A DNA stretch of 27,797 nucleotides from Gracilaria vermiculophylla (Eukaryota > Rhodophyta > Florideophyceae > Gracilariales > Gracilariaceae), in assembly GCA_019155205.2 (NCBI GenBank), contig JAHNZQ020003150.1, positions 2,657,920 through 2,685,716 of the forward strand, in the 5' to 3' direction. The notes beneath the pieces are model-generated. The model was not told the DNA's origin, ran no database searches, and saw only the letters and a list, made by a program, of their open reading frames with translations. A program made the position numbers and the translations under genes. Shown here piece after piece: positions 1-8,213 of this stretch. Numbering within the stretch: the first letter of the stretch is position 1; the number at the start of each line of letters is the position of its first letter.

Positions 1-2
1 CG

Positions 3-671
3 TACGCCGATGCGCTGCATAACTGTGCCCTGGCAGCTGTCGCATGGTTGAATCCCACGGAGGGGGCAGCCGCCCTAAATGAGATTCGATTTGGAAGAAA
101 AGATGCTTGCTACTTTTCTGATGACCCACTTCTCGCGACGGATGAATTGAGTCTGGACGGAAAGAATCCCCTGTGCGGTCCGACAGAACTGTTGCCACCC
201 GTGACGTTCAGCGCGTCGCAGTCCAACTCGTGGTTTACGTCTCGCGGCCTACCGGAACGGCAATGGCTGTCTCTGATGGGCACCCACACCACGTTTGACA
301 ATTTTGGCCGTAGACAACTGCTGCGCCAGCTGCCAACCCCAAGGGAAGATTATTTCACCAACTATGTCGGCGTGCCGGTGCACATTCCGAAACCTGGGGA
401 TGTGGCTGGAGACCCGGAGAACCCCGGTTGCGAGTGGAATGTGGATGGACGGGAAAGAATCTGGCCAATGTCGCAAGCCGATTGCGCACTGGGCATTGAT
501 GTAATTTCCCAAGAAGCTGGTTTGGGAACGTTGGAGACCATCATGAATTCATACATTACCGCGCCGGGCTCGTGGGTTCGAGACGACTTAGTATGTGCAA
601 TGACGCTTTTAGGGGGACGGATGAATGAGCAATGTGACGGAACAAATCCCCTATTTGGTTCCGTGTACTGA
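3..671 (+). CDS. Heme peroxidase (plant/fungal/bacterial superfamily), 3' part, 5' end outside window
   Basis: The frame is open from the first bases of the window to a TGA at 669-671, so the start lies to the left. The reading begins with an alanine-rich helix (ADALHNCALAAVAWL), followed by FGRKDAC, which resembles the 'GRxDA' segment of class I-III heme peroxidases. Codon 285-287 is a His in LSLMGTHTTFDNF. This matches the proximal heme-ligand motif (LSGxHT) of the superfamily. About 95 residues later comes a W-x-RDDLVCAM segment, like the helix that carries the proximal-side partner in these enzymes. Several cysteines (CGP, GCEW, DCAL, VCAM, EQCDG) suggest a disulphide-bonded secreted enzyme. 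No intron is visible. Family membership rests on motifs only. The distal catalytic His/Arg would lie upstream and cannot be checked. Confidence 0.6.
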   Translation, partial: YADALHNCALAAVAWLNPTEGAAALNEIRFGRKDACYFSDDPLLATDELSLDGKNPLCGPTELLPPVTFSASQSNSWFTSRGLPERQWLSLMGTHTTFDNFGRRQLLRQLPTPREDYFTNYVGVPVHIPKPGDVAGDPENPGCEWNVDGRERIWPMSQADCALGIDVISQEAGLGTLETIMNSYITAPGSWVRDDLVCAMTLLGGRMNEQCDGTNPLFGSVY

Positions 672-797
672 TTTTCAAGTCCGTCACTTCAATATGCTAC
701 ATGGCGAGCATGTGGGTAACAATGTTATATCATAATGGTTTTTTTAGCTCGCTATGACACGGGCTTGGATCGGTCTTCAATATATCGATCATGCGCA

Positions 798-803
798 AAT
801 AAA
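798..803 (+). terminator. AATAAA polyadenylation signal candidate
   Basis: A canonical AATAAA lies 127 bases after the peroxidase stop codon, a normal distance for a eukaryotic 3' UTR. It has no other support. Confidence 0.4.
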
Positions 804-982
804 TCCTACTTCTTTTCAGTGGTATGCGCTGTCCAAGTTCTATGACAATTAAATTAAGAATTAAACTAAGAAGATAGGTATATGAGATATAACTGGTCAT
901 GAAAAGTATTTCTAAGTTATCAACTGGGTAAGCTAGATATACCCCATAAAATAGTGTCTGAAAAGTGAAAATATTCCGAAAA

Positions 983-1077
983 GCCTATATCTTGCACTAG
1001 AGCTTTGTATATCTTGTACTTTGGCTCCGATATCTTGCACTGCAGCAAGATATAAGAAAGCCTGCACGAGATATAGC
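983..1077. repeat. Nested palindrome of TATATCTTG motifs
   Basis: The motif TATATCTTGCACT occurs three times in near-direct order (about 986, 1008 and 1029) and twice inverted. The centre is a perfect stem, ATATCTTGC (1030-1038) and GCAAGATAT (1045-1053), around the loop ACTGCA. The outer arms 983-1000 and 1062-1077 also pair imperfectly. The whole could fold as a long hairpin. It may be a foldback element or a cluster of binding sites; no family recognised. Confidence 0.6.
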
Positions 1078-1150
1078 AAAAGCCGGAAAGTATACAGTAC
1101 GCAAGGCGAACACTACAAACTAGCTAATCGATTGGACAGATGATAAGCAT

Positions 1151-1272
1151 GTTATCACCCGACTGCGTCAGGATGATAACCGCCCTCGAGCCATGATATT
1201 CACCACTCGGCTGCGCCTCGGGTTCATATCATAGCCCTCGGGCGTTATCATCCCTCGCAGCCGGGTGATACC
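1151..1272. repeat. Long inverted repeat (~47-bp arms, ~26-bp loop)
   Basis: The arm 1151-1199 (GTTATCACCCGACTGCG ... ATGATAT) is the reverse complement of 1226-1272 with few mismatches. The loop holds ACTCGGCTGCGCCTCGGGT, which echoes the GGCTGCG and CCTCGGGC words of the arms. A further short palindrome (GATAA-GCATG-TTATC, 1142-1156) abuts it. It has the shape of a foldback or MITE-type element or a hairpin RNA precursor. No terminal target duplication was identified. Confidence 0.7.
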
Positions 1273-2063
1273 CCCCACGTATTGGCTCGCTCTGCGAAGA
1301 GTGCTCAACGCGCCAAACCCATCGAGAAAAATGTTGCAGGAGAGTATCTCAAGGTGCTGCGTGTTTCAATACAGAGCTTCCAAAAAAGGTTAAAGTACGC
1401 CGAAACAAGAATTAAATCTGACAAAAGCATAAGAGAAATAACGCAAACCTCGTGTTTCTCACATGATATTGATTTCGTGTGAAACGTTGCACACGTTGGA
1501 TAACAAAGACACAATTACATCTTCATCATCTTGAGTTTTGCATGGACGACCTCTTTGCGAAAAAAAGCCCTTCACAGCGCCCCCGTCTCAGTTCCGAAAG
1601 GGAAGGATCCTTCTCTTAGAGAGGTTGTTCAGTTGGAAACAAGACGAAAGAGCTGAGATTCCCCAAGTCTATCAGTGATGGACTTGTTTCTCTCACTTTG
1701 TACACATCAATAACATATGAGAGCACGTAGAACAAGTAAATATGCTCTCGTAAAACAATATAAGCACGAGAGTTAAAATAGACTGTCGTAAAGCAATACA
1801 AAAATAAACTTGAGTATCAAACAAAGACTCATAGTCACTGAGACCTTCTCTCAAAACAGAATGTAATCGTTTTCTTGCTTACGCCTATCAAGCTACCAAA
1901 AATAAGTACTCGTTTGACGCTTCCTAGCAGGTAACTGCCCTCATCTTGAAGCGCTCGTCCTGCGCCTCAAACAACAGCTCCAGCGTCCTTCAAAGACCCG
2001 CCGGCCGCAAAACTTTTTTTTTGCGCATGAATGCAAACAAACACAGCGGACCACATGAGGATG
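1273..2063. other. Gene-free interval
   Basis: The short open frames here lack credible codon patterns or motifs. GTTTC(T)CACA near 1455 can pair with TGTGAAAC near 1480. I see no gene, RNA or complete transposon. The few bases just before the solo LTR contain its target duplication. Confidence 0.4.
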
Positions 2064-2416
2064 TGTAACAAACACCAGCCATAGACCCCAGCGATTCAAG
2101 CGAGTCGCGCTACATACTGCAAGCCTTGTCCCTGCACGTCGAAACACGACGCACAAGAACATTGCAGTTTGTCAGAACGACTCTTGGTTCAAGCCAAGTC
2201 GCAACAGTGCGTCGTGTGCTTCAAGCACTTCATGCACGCATCTCATAGTTCAAGCGCAGGACGACATAGCGCCGTGCGCTACGAACGTACAAGTAAATGA
2301 AGTAGAAGGTAAGACGCTGAACGTCTAGTTTAAAGAATCACTATAATACACAGCCAGAGCCACCCTTGAGAAGAGCGTAGGCCTGGTCAGACTTCTGTCA
2401 ACACTCGTGTGTTACA
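2064..2416 (+). mobile_element. Solo LTR of chromovirus A family
   Basis: The 353-bp sequence begins TGTAACAAAC and ends GTGTTACA, with TGTAAC/GTTACA inverted termini. It is the inverted counterpart of the LTR at 9660-10011 (roughly four in five bases identical). It is flanked by a perfect 5-bp target duplication, GGATG, at 2059-2063 and 2417-2421. No internal retroelement sequence adjoins it. This is the expected product of LTR-LTR recombination that removed the body of a full element. It reads on the plus strand, opposite to chromovirus A. Confidence 0.9.
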
Positions 2417-2421
2417 GGATG

Positions 2422-3140
2422 TGCAAACACGGTTCAAATAAGCATTGCTTTTCTTAATCCGCTCTACCTCAGAGTCCTGCCATTGTGGGCTCCCAAACGT
2501 GTAAGACCTTGAGTGATACCATGAAGAAGATCATTTCGGAACACCACTGCGCTGTGCGTAACGATGCGGCTGCTTCTGGAGCCATTGAGGTTCGAAGCGA
2601 GAGGTAAATTAATATAGGTTGTGCAGTAAAATGTTTTGACAGACTTGAATCAAAGCAGTCTTCCTTGTATCGTGAAAACTCGGCTTCACTTCTTTCTTCC
2701 GTCAAACGTACTGCTAGAACCGTTCTATAATAATGCCTTACATCATTTCTACAATATAGTTATGAGATTTTGTGATGATGTCATCTTGCTATTATGGTGC
2801 TTGACACAGTGGTAGGGAGTGGACTATCAGCAGGCAAATAAATGCGGGACAACCCGAGGGAACTTCTTATCTCTTTCTCCTTTTTTGCAATAGGTAGTCT
2901 ATCTTTGTTTATATAGCTTTCGCTCGCGTCCCTTTAATGGTGACGGCGTGTGCCCTTTCTCATACGCACTCACCCGTCGTGGCGGCGTTGTGATACTGAT
3001 ACACTGCTTTCTCTCTCGGTGTCGGCGGTGTATCAGCGATGGATCGCTCTCACCCTACACTGGTGGCGATTCAACATCTTACGCTCGCACTTCACAGTAA
3101 AAGTGGCGTCTTAGATGCGTCGTGGCTGTTCGTTCATCAT
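2422..3140. other. Gene-free interval between solo LTR and copia element C
   Basis: No convincing coding sequence. A TATA-like TTATATA lies near 2909-2915 in a pyrimidine-rich stretch that resembles a promoter or old LTR, but I found no partner copy in the window. Confidence 0.35.
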
Positions 3141-3251
3141 TGTGTGCTAGATTAAACTAACCCACTGTCGGTAAAACCGATTCACCGTGTGTAAGCCGTT
3201 TAAGTACGTATTTTAACATGGTGCATTCCGCTTATAAAGCTCAATGTCACA
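3141..3251 (-). repeat. 3' LTR of copia element C (111 bp)
   Basis: Read on the minus strand it starts TGTGACATTG and ends CTAGCACACA. It is nearly identical to 7554-7664. TTATAA lies only about 15 bases from its 5' end. A perfect hairpin TCGGT-AAA-ACCGA sits at 3168-3180 (copy at 7581-7593) and may be a structured part of the transcript end. The length is at the short extreme for copia LTRs. Confidence 0.92.
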
Positions 3252-3262
3252 CACCCCCCAGT
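3252..3262 (-). promoter_or_regulatory. Polypurine tract of element C
   Basis: On the minus strand CTGGGGGGTG directly precedes the TGTG start of the 3' LTR. This is the position and base bias expected for plus-strand DNA priming, and it supports the LTR edge at 3251. Confidence 0.75.
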
Positions 3263-3340
3263 TGCGGAAGAACGGATTCAAATGCAACTGCTTCACGACG
3301 TAGCGGGATCACAGTCATGTTAAGATAAGTTATTAACGTT

Positions 3341-3622
3341 TTAATTCCACACAGCGCTGTTAACGGAGTATCCGGAGTGGATGTAGATGGTGAGGTAGCC
3401 ACTCGTACAGATGTCGTTGAGAGTTGTGATTAGCGCAGCTGATCGTTTTGTTAGCGCGTCGGCTATGTTGAGTGTCCCCGCAATCCATCGCATGCACTCT
3501 AGTTCATTCGATTCGAAGCTGTTCCGGATTCTCTGCACGGTCGGTCGTAGTCGATATTCGCTGCTCTCGTGTAATGTGGTTATGGTATCGAACAAACACT
3601 TGCTGTCCACAAAAAGTTCATG
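3341..3622 (-). pseudogene. Copia C pol: C-terminal end of RNase H
   Basis: This continues the upstream RNase H frame after the in-frame TAG at 3623-3625. It contains VDSKCLFDT and later GTLNIADALTKR, the usual end of copia-type RNase H ('N.ADxLTK'). It terminates with TAA at 3341-3343, about 90 bases before the 3' LTR, so it is the true carboxyl end of pol. It has no start of its own and can only be made by readthrough of the TAG. Confidence 0.75.
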
Positions 3623-4396
3623 CTAGACTTTTGCGTGCGGGAATAGCCTGTTTATGCATTCTTTGAAGTAAAATCCGCGGTCATCAGCTGAAGCAGCTGC
3701 CAGAATCTCGGCTCCATATGACGAGTAACTCACACGATGTTGCTTGTGACTCGTCCAATCAACGGGGTGAAAGATAGTCCGGTCATTAATCCTGCTCGTG
3801 ATTCGTAATCCGGATATAATGCCAGTCTGGCCGTAGTCGCGATCATTCGGATGTGATGCGTCGCAGAATGTACAGTAGGTGACTTGATCCACGTTTCGTG
3901 GTCGGCGAAAGGTGATCCATGGTCTGAGCTTGAGCAAATCCCTGAGCATTTCGTTTGCGTCGATGAGATGTTGAACTTTCAGATTTTCAATGCGTTGTTG
4001 CATTATCGACACTACAAGCGAAGCCTGTGGCATTACTCCATTACCAAGATAGAGAAGGGTTCCTGCGAGTGCTCGATACGATGTCATTTCCTCATCCGTC
4101 GCATGCATACCCCTTTGCTTACGTCGCGTTCTGCTTACGGTGATTGGGCGCAGTCTGTCGATGTATCGCGTCATAGACATGCGAATATTCCCGTTCCTAT
4201 CTTGTTCGATTTCACAACCGTTGAAATGGAATCGTTTGTCGATCACTATCTTCCCCACAGTGAACCTCTGTTGTAGTTTGTCCATGAATTCGTGGACATA
4301 ATCCAGTTTCCCAGCGACTAGAAAGTCGTCTGTTACCTTAGCAATCATAAGCACGATCTGATCTTGCTTATCTCGTTGTATGAACAATTGACTCAA
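3623..4396 (-). pseudogene. Copia C pol: reverse transcriptase palm/thumb and RNase H
   Basis: The frame follows an in-frame TGA (4397-4399) and ends at a TAG (3623-3625). Near residues 21-29, KVTDDFLVAG corresponds to the copia YVDD box; the DD pair is kept. RYIDRL and the following 'Y RALAGTLLYLGNGVMPQ' block are the conserved copia thumb region. RNase H begins with TYCTFCDASHPND (catalytic Asp) and continues with SSYGAEILAAASAD (catalytic Glu). The absence of a credible start and the stops at both ends mark it as part of one broken pol. Confidence 0.85.
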
Positions 4397-5896
4397 TCAG
4401 AACACGCGCTTCAATCCTCCATCCGTGAGCATCCAGTCTTCGATAGTCTTTTGCCATTGTCTTCCTGCCTCGACAATCCCATACGGCAGTTTCGTCAGCT
4501 TCCAAAGGATTTTGCGGTCTGATCTGTGTCTTCGATACCATTCGCTTGGCGGTCTCACGTATATCGCGCGTTGGATGGGTCTGCTTTGCAAATATGCCCC
4601 TTTAATATATGCTGTGGCGATTCTAAATCCGAGGAACGTGACCAAGGATAACAGCAGCCTTATGATATTAAGCTGTGCTGTAGCCGAGTCCTTCCGTATC
4701 GAGTCCTTTTCGTCATCCCTGTTGCCGTGGGGGACGATCCGTGACTTGAGTATCCGTGTACCATCTTCTGATGTCTTCACTTTGTAGACAACGTGCGAAG
4801 TGATGATATTGGCGTGTCCCGGGATATCCTTTTCCTCAACAGGCGTATACGCGTCATTCCAGTTGGATTTATATTCCGTGTCAAATGCATCATCTAGTAT
4901 CCATGGGGGAGCGAACTCGAGTTTGTTTCGTGTACCTTGTCGCGATCCTGCACATTCGTAGATGGTTTCTAGTACCCTTTCGCGATCAGATTCGAGTGTT
5001 GCGTGTATTTCCGGTCGGTCTTTGTTCATACGTGCCGTGTACGGTCCGATGTCGTCAACTGCAGATCTTTTGTGTGCACCAGCTACAAGTGAAGATACTG
5101 TATTCTGTGTAGCTTCTTGACTTTCTGTATCCTGCTCCCCCGGCTCCACCGAAATACTTGTATCAAGTGGCCCTTCAAGCGTGCATTCCATCAGTTCTTG
5201 TGCAAGGTTGTCTTGAGGGGCAACTCGCACATCTTCGTAAGCCGGTTTCATGGTGGGACCGCGGCATGCTTGTCCATTTTTGAGTCGTTTTGCTTCCAGG
5301 TAATGTCGGTGCGTTTTGACGAGTGTAGCTTTTATCCATCGATCGTCTTCATTCTGTTTCGATGTGGAGTACCAAATCCATACAGTGTCCCCTGGGTTGA
5401 ACATCCCAGGTGTAGGGGTATTGGGTGTTCGTGACCGTAGGACGCGTTGCAGGGCTCGAGTTGCAACCTGCTGTGTATGAGCATCAAGGATTTCTTGTGT
5501 CACGTATGTTGGTGGTACCCCGAGTAATGACGGCTGGTAGCCCCGCGCTAGTTCGAAGGATCTCAGGATTTGGGATCCTGAAAACATGTTGCATATGAAT
5601 GTTGCCCGAGCTACGAGTGCATCCATAGATGCTTTAGGGTATGACATTGTAAGGCGTGGTAGGATGCCTTTGAGCGTTCCGTTTTTTCTTTCAACAATAC
5701 CCAGTTTGTTGTGTCTTCTCGTAGGCCGTGCATGGAATTTTATTCCGTGCGTCGCGAGGTACTCGGTGAGAATGCGGCGATGGTACTCGTCGTCCGCGGA
5801 GAGTTTCTTCGAGGCGCCGTGCCTGCATAGCCAAAACTTTTCGTAGACATCGATGATTGTAGACACGTTGCGGTTCTGGACGATAGATGCCTCAGT
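4397..5896 (-). pseudogene. Copia C pol: integrase core and N-terminal reverse transcriptase
   Basis: The open stretch follows an in-frame TAG (5897-5899). Near its start, LSADDEYHRRIL (an integrase core Asp) and RRHNKLGIVERKNGTLK (the catalytic Glu) mark the retroviral-type integrase fold. A variable acidic linker follows. RT starts near 'WNDAYTPVEEKDIPGH', followed by VVYKVKTSEDG, KSRIVPHGN and LPYGIVEAGRQW, all typical of copia RT. The catalytic motif reads TAYIKGAYLQ: codon 4607-4609 is TAT (Tyr) where copia RTs have Asp, which would abolish polymerisation. The frame ends at TGA 4397-4399 inside RT. Confidence 0.88.
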
Positions 5897-6754
5897 CTAT
5901 CTTGTACCAGTGTCTGTCATGAAAAGGAGAATATGGCGCTCACGATTGTATTCGGAGGGGTTGGTCAGCGATTTCCTGTACACGACAGCATATGTAAAGT
6001 CCACCTGTATTTCCTCGTTGAATGCCTCGTTGACGTGCGTGAGGGATATCTTCTTCGATGGTAGCGATTTCCCGTGTTGTACGCATATGCCGCACGAGGA
6101 GCCCGCTGTGTCAATTGCAGATGCCAAATCATCGGTTAGTATGCTGGCTGAGCTGCAGAGTTCTTTCAGCTGGTCGGGGTGTACGTGAGTATATCGATGT
6201 ACTCTTGCGGCGAATGCTTGTGGGTTCCGGCTTGCAGAACCACTTAAGCTGCTCAATAGAGAGGCAACATGTGGAGTGTGCGCGTCATTTGGACGCGGAA
6301 GTATCTCAATGCGGGTACGCAGGCAGAGGGGTCTGTCTGGTGAGTCGGATGTGATATATGTGGAGAAGGTATATCGCATGTCATCCTGTGGTCGCTGGAG
6401 GGAGATAGATGGGTTGGAGCAGAGGTTGTTTGTGTTTGTGTATCTAGATACATCAAGCCCGAACACAATTGGGGACGACCCGTGAACCAAGTCAAAATAT
6501 ATGTTACACGTGTACCCGTATATGTCTTGCACCTGCAGTATCCATGTGCACACAATTGTTTTGGAGTCATGGCATCCTTGACCCCAGCCATGATGGTATA
6601 CGTCTCTTGGTGCAACGAGATGGAGGGGGACTCCAAATACGTCGCAGAACTTAGTGGCTTCGATCAATGCTCCAGTTGATGTAGGTGCTCCTGGATCATA
6701 TATGGGGTTCAGATCGCCTAGGAGCGGTGGCGATCTGCCTTCTGAAAATACGAA
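5897..6754 (-). pseudogene. Copia C pol: protease and integrase zinc-binding region
   Basis: This frame opens 40 bases inside the end of gag in the -1 frame. It encodes DLNPIYDPGAPTSTGALIEA, in which D-P-G-A stands where retroelement proteases carry D-[ST]-G-A, followed by a PLHLVAPRDVYHHGWGQG block. Near the end, RVHRYTHVHPDQL and CGICVQHGK supply the H/H and C/C of the integrase HHCC zinc-binding region. EEIQVDF carries the first catalytic integrase Asp. A TAG at 5897-5899 interrupts the core. Because no ATG precedes the protease motif, expression would need -1 frameshifting from gag, or the frame change is itself a mutation. Confidence 0.8.
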
Positions 6755-7530
6755 TCAGTATCGCTTCTGTCGTTCTCATCTCTGTCGTGACGATAACCGT
6801 CACGGGAGCCTTTATCGAATCGCACTTTCTTGTATTTCATTGGTGAGTCATTGTGCTTGCCAAGACGTTCAAGGATGTTCGATTTTTTCTTGCGGGGCCT
6901 TTCATCTTCCTCTTCTGACGAGCTGTCTTCGAGATCGCTGTGCCTGTCAGAGTTCGAACGTTTCTTGTTCTTCGAAGGCGATTTGCGCTCTTCCTGATGA
7001 CGTTTTCGGTAGTTGCGCTGTCGATTATATTGAGAACGGTCGCGGCGATTGTTCCCTTTCTTGTTTCGAGTATCATCGCGTCCTCCCATCATAGACCCAA
7101 CTTGTTTGGATGTGTCGCCACTACCCTTGTTGGCGACGTTGTTTACAGTTTTGCCGTCAAAGTCTGCAGTGTGTTGGAATTCCGTCTTGATGTCCTGGAG
7201 TTCCTTGAGAGCTTTGGTGAGGCTTATAGTATGATCGTCCATATCGTTACCTCGTCTATTGAGGGGCATTGGAATGTTCTTTGCCTTGATATGTAGCGAC
7301 TGGGACATATTCTTGACGTCCTGAATTGCGATGTGATTGGCGTCTTGTGGCTGGACATTCACAGATGCCAATCTCTGTACCAATTCATCGATGTCAGCAA
7401 TTAGAGTTCGGATAGTATCAACTGGAACATGAGCCATTCGCGTACGAATACATTCCTTCGCGTGGCTCACGAGGTTGGAAATTATGGCGTTGTATGTCGC
7501 GATAGGAAGTTTGGCGTTTTCTATCGCCAT
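6718..7530 (-). CDS. Copia C gag-like protein (270 aa)
   Basis: The ATG at 7528-7530 lies only 23 bases after the 5' LTR, and the frame is intact to TAG at 6718-6720. The N-terminal half (about residues 1-135) is helical and moderately polar, as expected for a capsid domain. From about residue 140 it becomes very basic and serine-rich (RNRR, RKRHQEERK, KNKKRSNSDRH), with an acidic patch (DLEDSSSEEEDE) and further basic stretches. No CCHC zinc knuckle is present, so RNA binding probably relies on this basic tail. It is assigned as gag by position between LTR and protease rather than by sequence family. It is the only long unbroken gene of the element. Confidence 0.75.
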   Translation of the reverse strand: MAIENAKLPIATYNAIISNLVSHAKECIRTRMAHVPVDTIRTLIADIDELVQRLASVNVQPQDANHIAIQDVKNMSQSLHIKAKNIPMPLNRRGNDMDDHTISLTKALKELQDIKTEFQHTADFDGKTVNNVANKGSGDTSKQVGSMMGGRDDTRNKKGNNRRDRSQYNRQRNYRKRHQEERKSPSKNKKRSNSDRHSDLEDSSSEEEDERPRKKKSNILERLGKHNDSPMKYKKVRFDKGSRDGYRHDRDENDRSDTDSYFQKADRHRS

Positions 7531-7553
7531 GATGGCAAACTTTTGTTCATCAG

Positions 7554-7664
7554 TGTGTGCTAGATTAAACTAACCTACTGTCGGTAAAACCGATTCACCG
7601 TGTGTAAGCCGTTTAAGTAAGTATTTTAACATGGTGCATTCCGCTTATAAAGCTCAATGTCACA
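7554..7664 (-). repeat. 5' LTR of copia element C (111 bp)
   Basis: It is nearly identical to 3141-3251, with two visible substitutions. Immediately inside it on the minus strand is CTGATGAACAAAAGTTTGCC and then the gag ATG, so any primer binding site must fit in 23 bases. I could not match that stretch to a tRNA 3' end. Confidence 0.9.
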
Positions 7665-7689
7665 ATAGTATAGTTCTATATCGTTTCTA

Positions 7690-7790
7690 TTATAACCAAT
7701 AAAAATGCAGATTATGTACTTCTACAGAATCTTCTACAAACTTCCAGATACTTCTAGCTGTATACTTTTTTCAAGAATTTTCTACCTGCT
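7690..7790 (-). promoter_or_regulatory. Cluster of GAAG boxes, possible LTR U3 remnant
   Basis: On the minus strand the stretch carries GAAG words about every 10-12 bases (CTAGAAG, TGGAAG, GTAGAAG, GTAGAAG). The U3 of copia element D at 26030-26165 has the same style of repeats. Heat-shock elements are built from GAA/TTC units, but spacing here is irregular. It may be a fragment of a D-related LTR; no boundaries can be given. Confidence 0.3.
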
Positions 7791-7826
7791 TCAACAGAGA
7801 CGCTTTTGAATGACATCGGGCTTGCC

Positions 7827-8213
7827 ATGGGCAAAGTGGAGGACAGTAGTGGTACCGAATCGGTTCAAAAACCTGAGCTAGATAAACGTCTGTTGGATGC
7901 TGAAAAGAGACTTAGACAAAGAGCAGTTTCCTAAAAAAGGTAAAACATACTGCTGAGTCCGCAAGGGTTACGAGATAGTGGAGAAAAGCCATGAACTTGA
8001 ACAAATAAGGGAACACATGATAGAGGAGCTTATCGCTGGAAGAAAAAAAATGGAATCGAAACGCATGTTCCTATAAAAGCAGCAAGTTGCGATTGAGCAG
8101 CACGTCACAAAGTAAATCGAGGCTCGGACGCTTTTTAAACAGCAACATAATGTGAGACGTCTCTCACATGATTTGTGCCATATTGACCTGGGGATCAAAT
8201 ATGCTTGCACTTA
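7827..8213 (+). pseudogene. Decayed coiled-coil-like reading frame
   Basis: From an ATG at 7827 the frame encodes about 40 charged residues (MGKVEDSSGTES ... DKRLLDAEKRLRQRA) to a TAA near 7932. After a frame change, a second piece from about 7967 reads EIVEKSHELEQIREHMIEELIAGRKKMESK, with stops near 8074 and 8113. The lysine/glutamate heptad character is shared by both pieces, suggesting one former protein with a helical segment. I do not recognise the family. It may instead be chance open sequence. Confidence 0.3.

Larger units (their letters stand above)
3141..7664 (-). mobile_element. Ty1/copia-type LTR retrotransposon C
   Basis: The element is bounded by two 111-bp LTRs and reads on the minus strand: 5' LTR 7554-7664, gag, protease, integrase, reverse transcriptase, RNase H, polypurine tract, 3' LTR 3141-3251. 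The order integrase before reverse transcriptase is diagnostic of Ty1/copia (Pseudoviridae-like) elements. The LTRs differ at only about 2 of 111 positions, suggesting recent insertion. Pol nevertheless carries three in-frame stops and a substituted catalytic residue. The 5 bases flanking the two ends (ATCAT and ATAGT) do not form a clear target duplication. Confidence 0.93.

Noticed and set aside
1282..1482. 66-codon plus-strand basic frame
   Set aside because: It starts at a non-ATG codon, has no homologous look, and lies between repeats.
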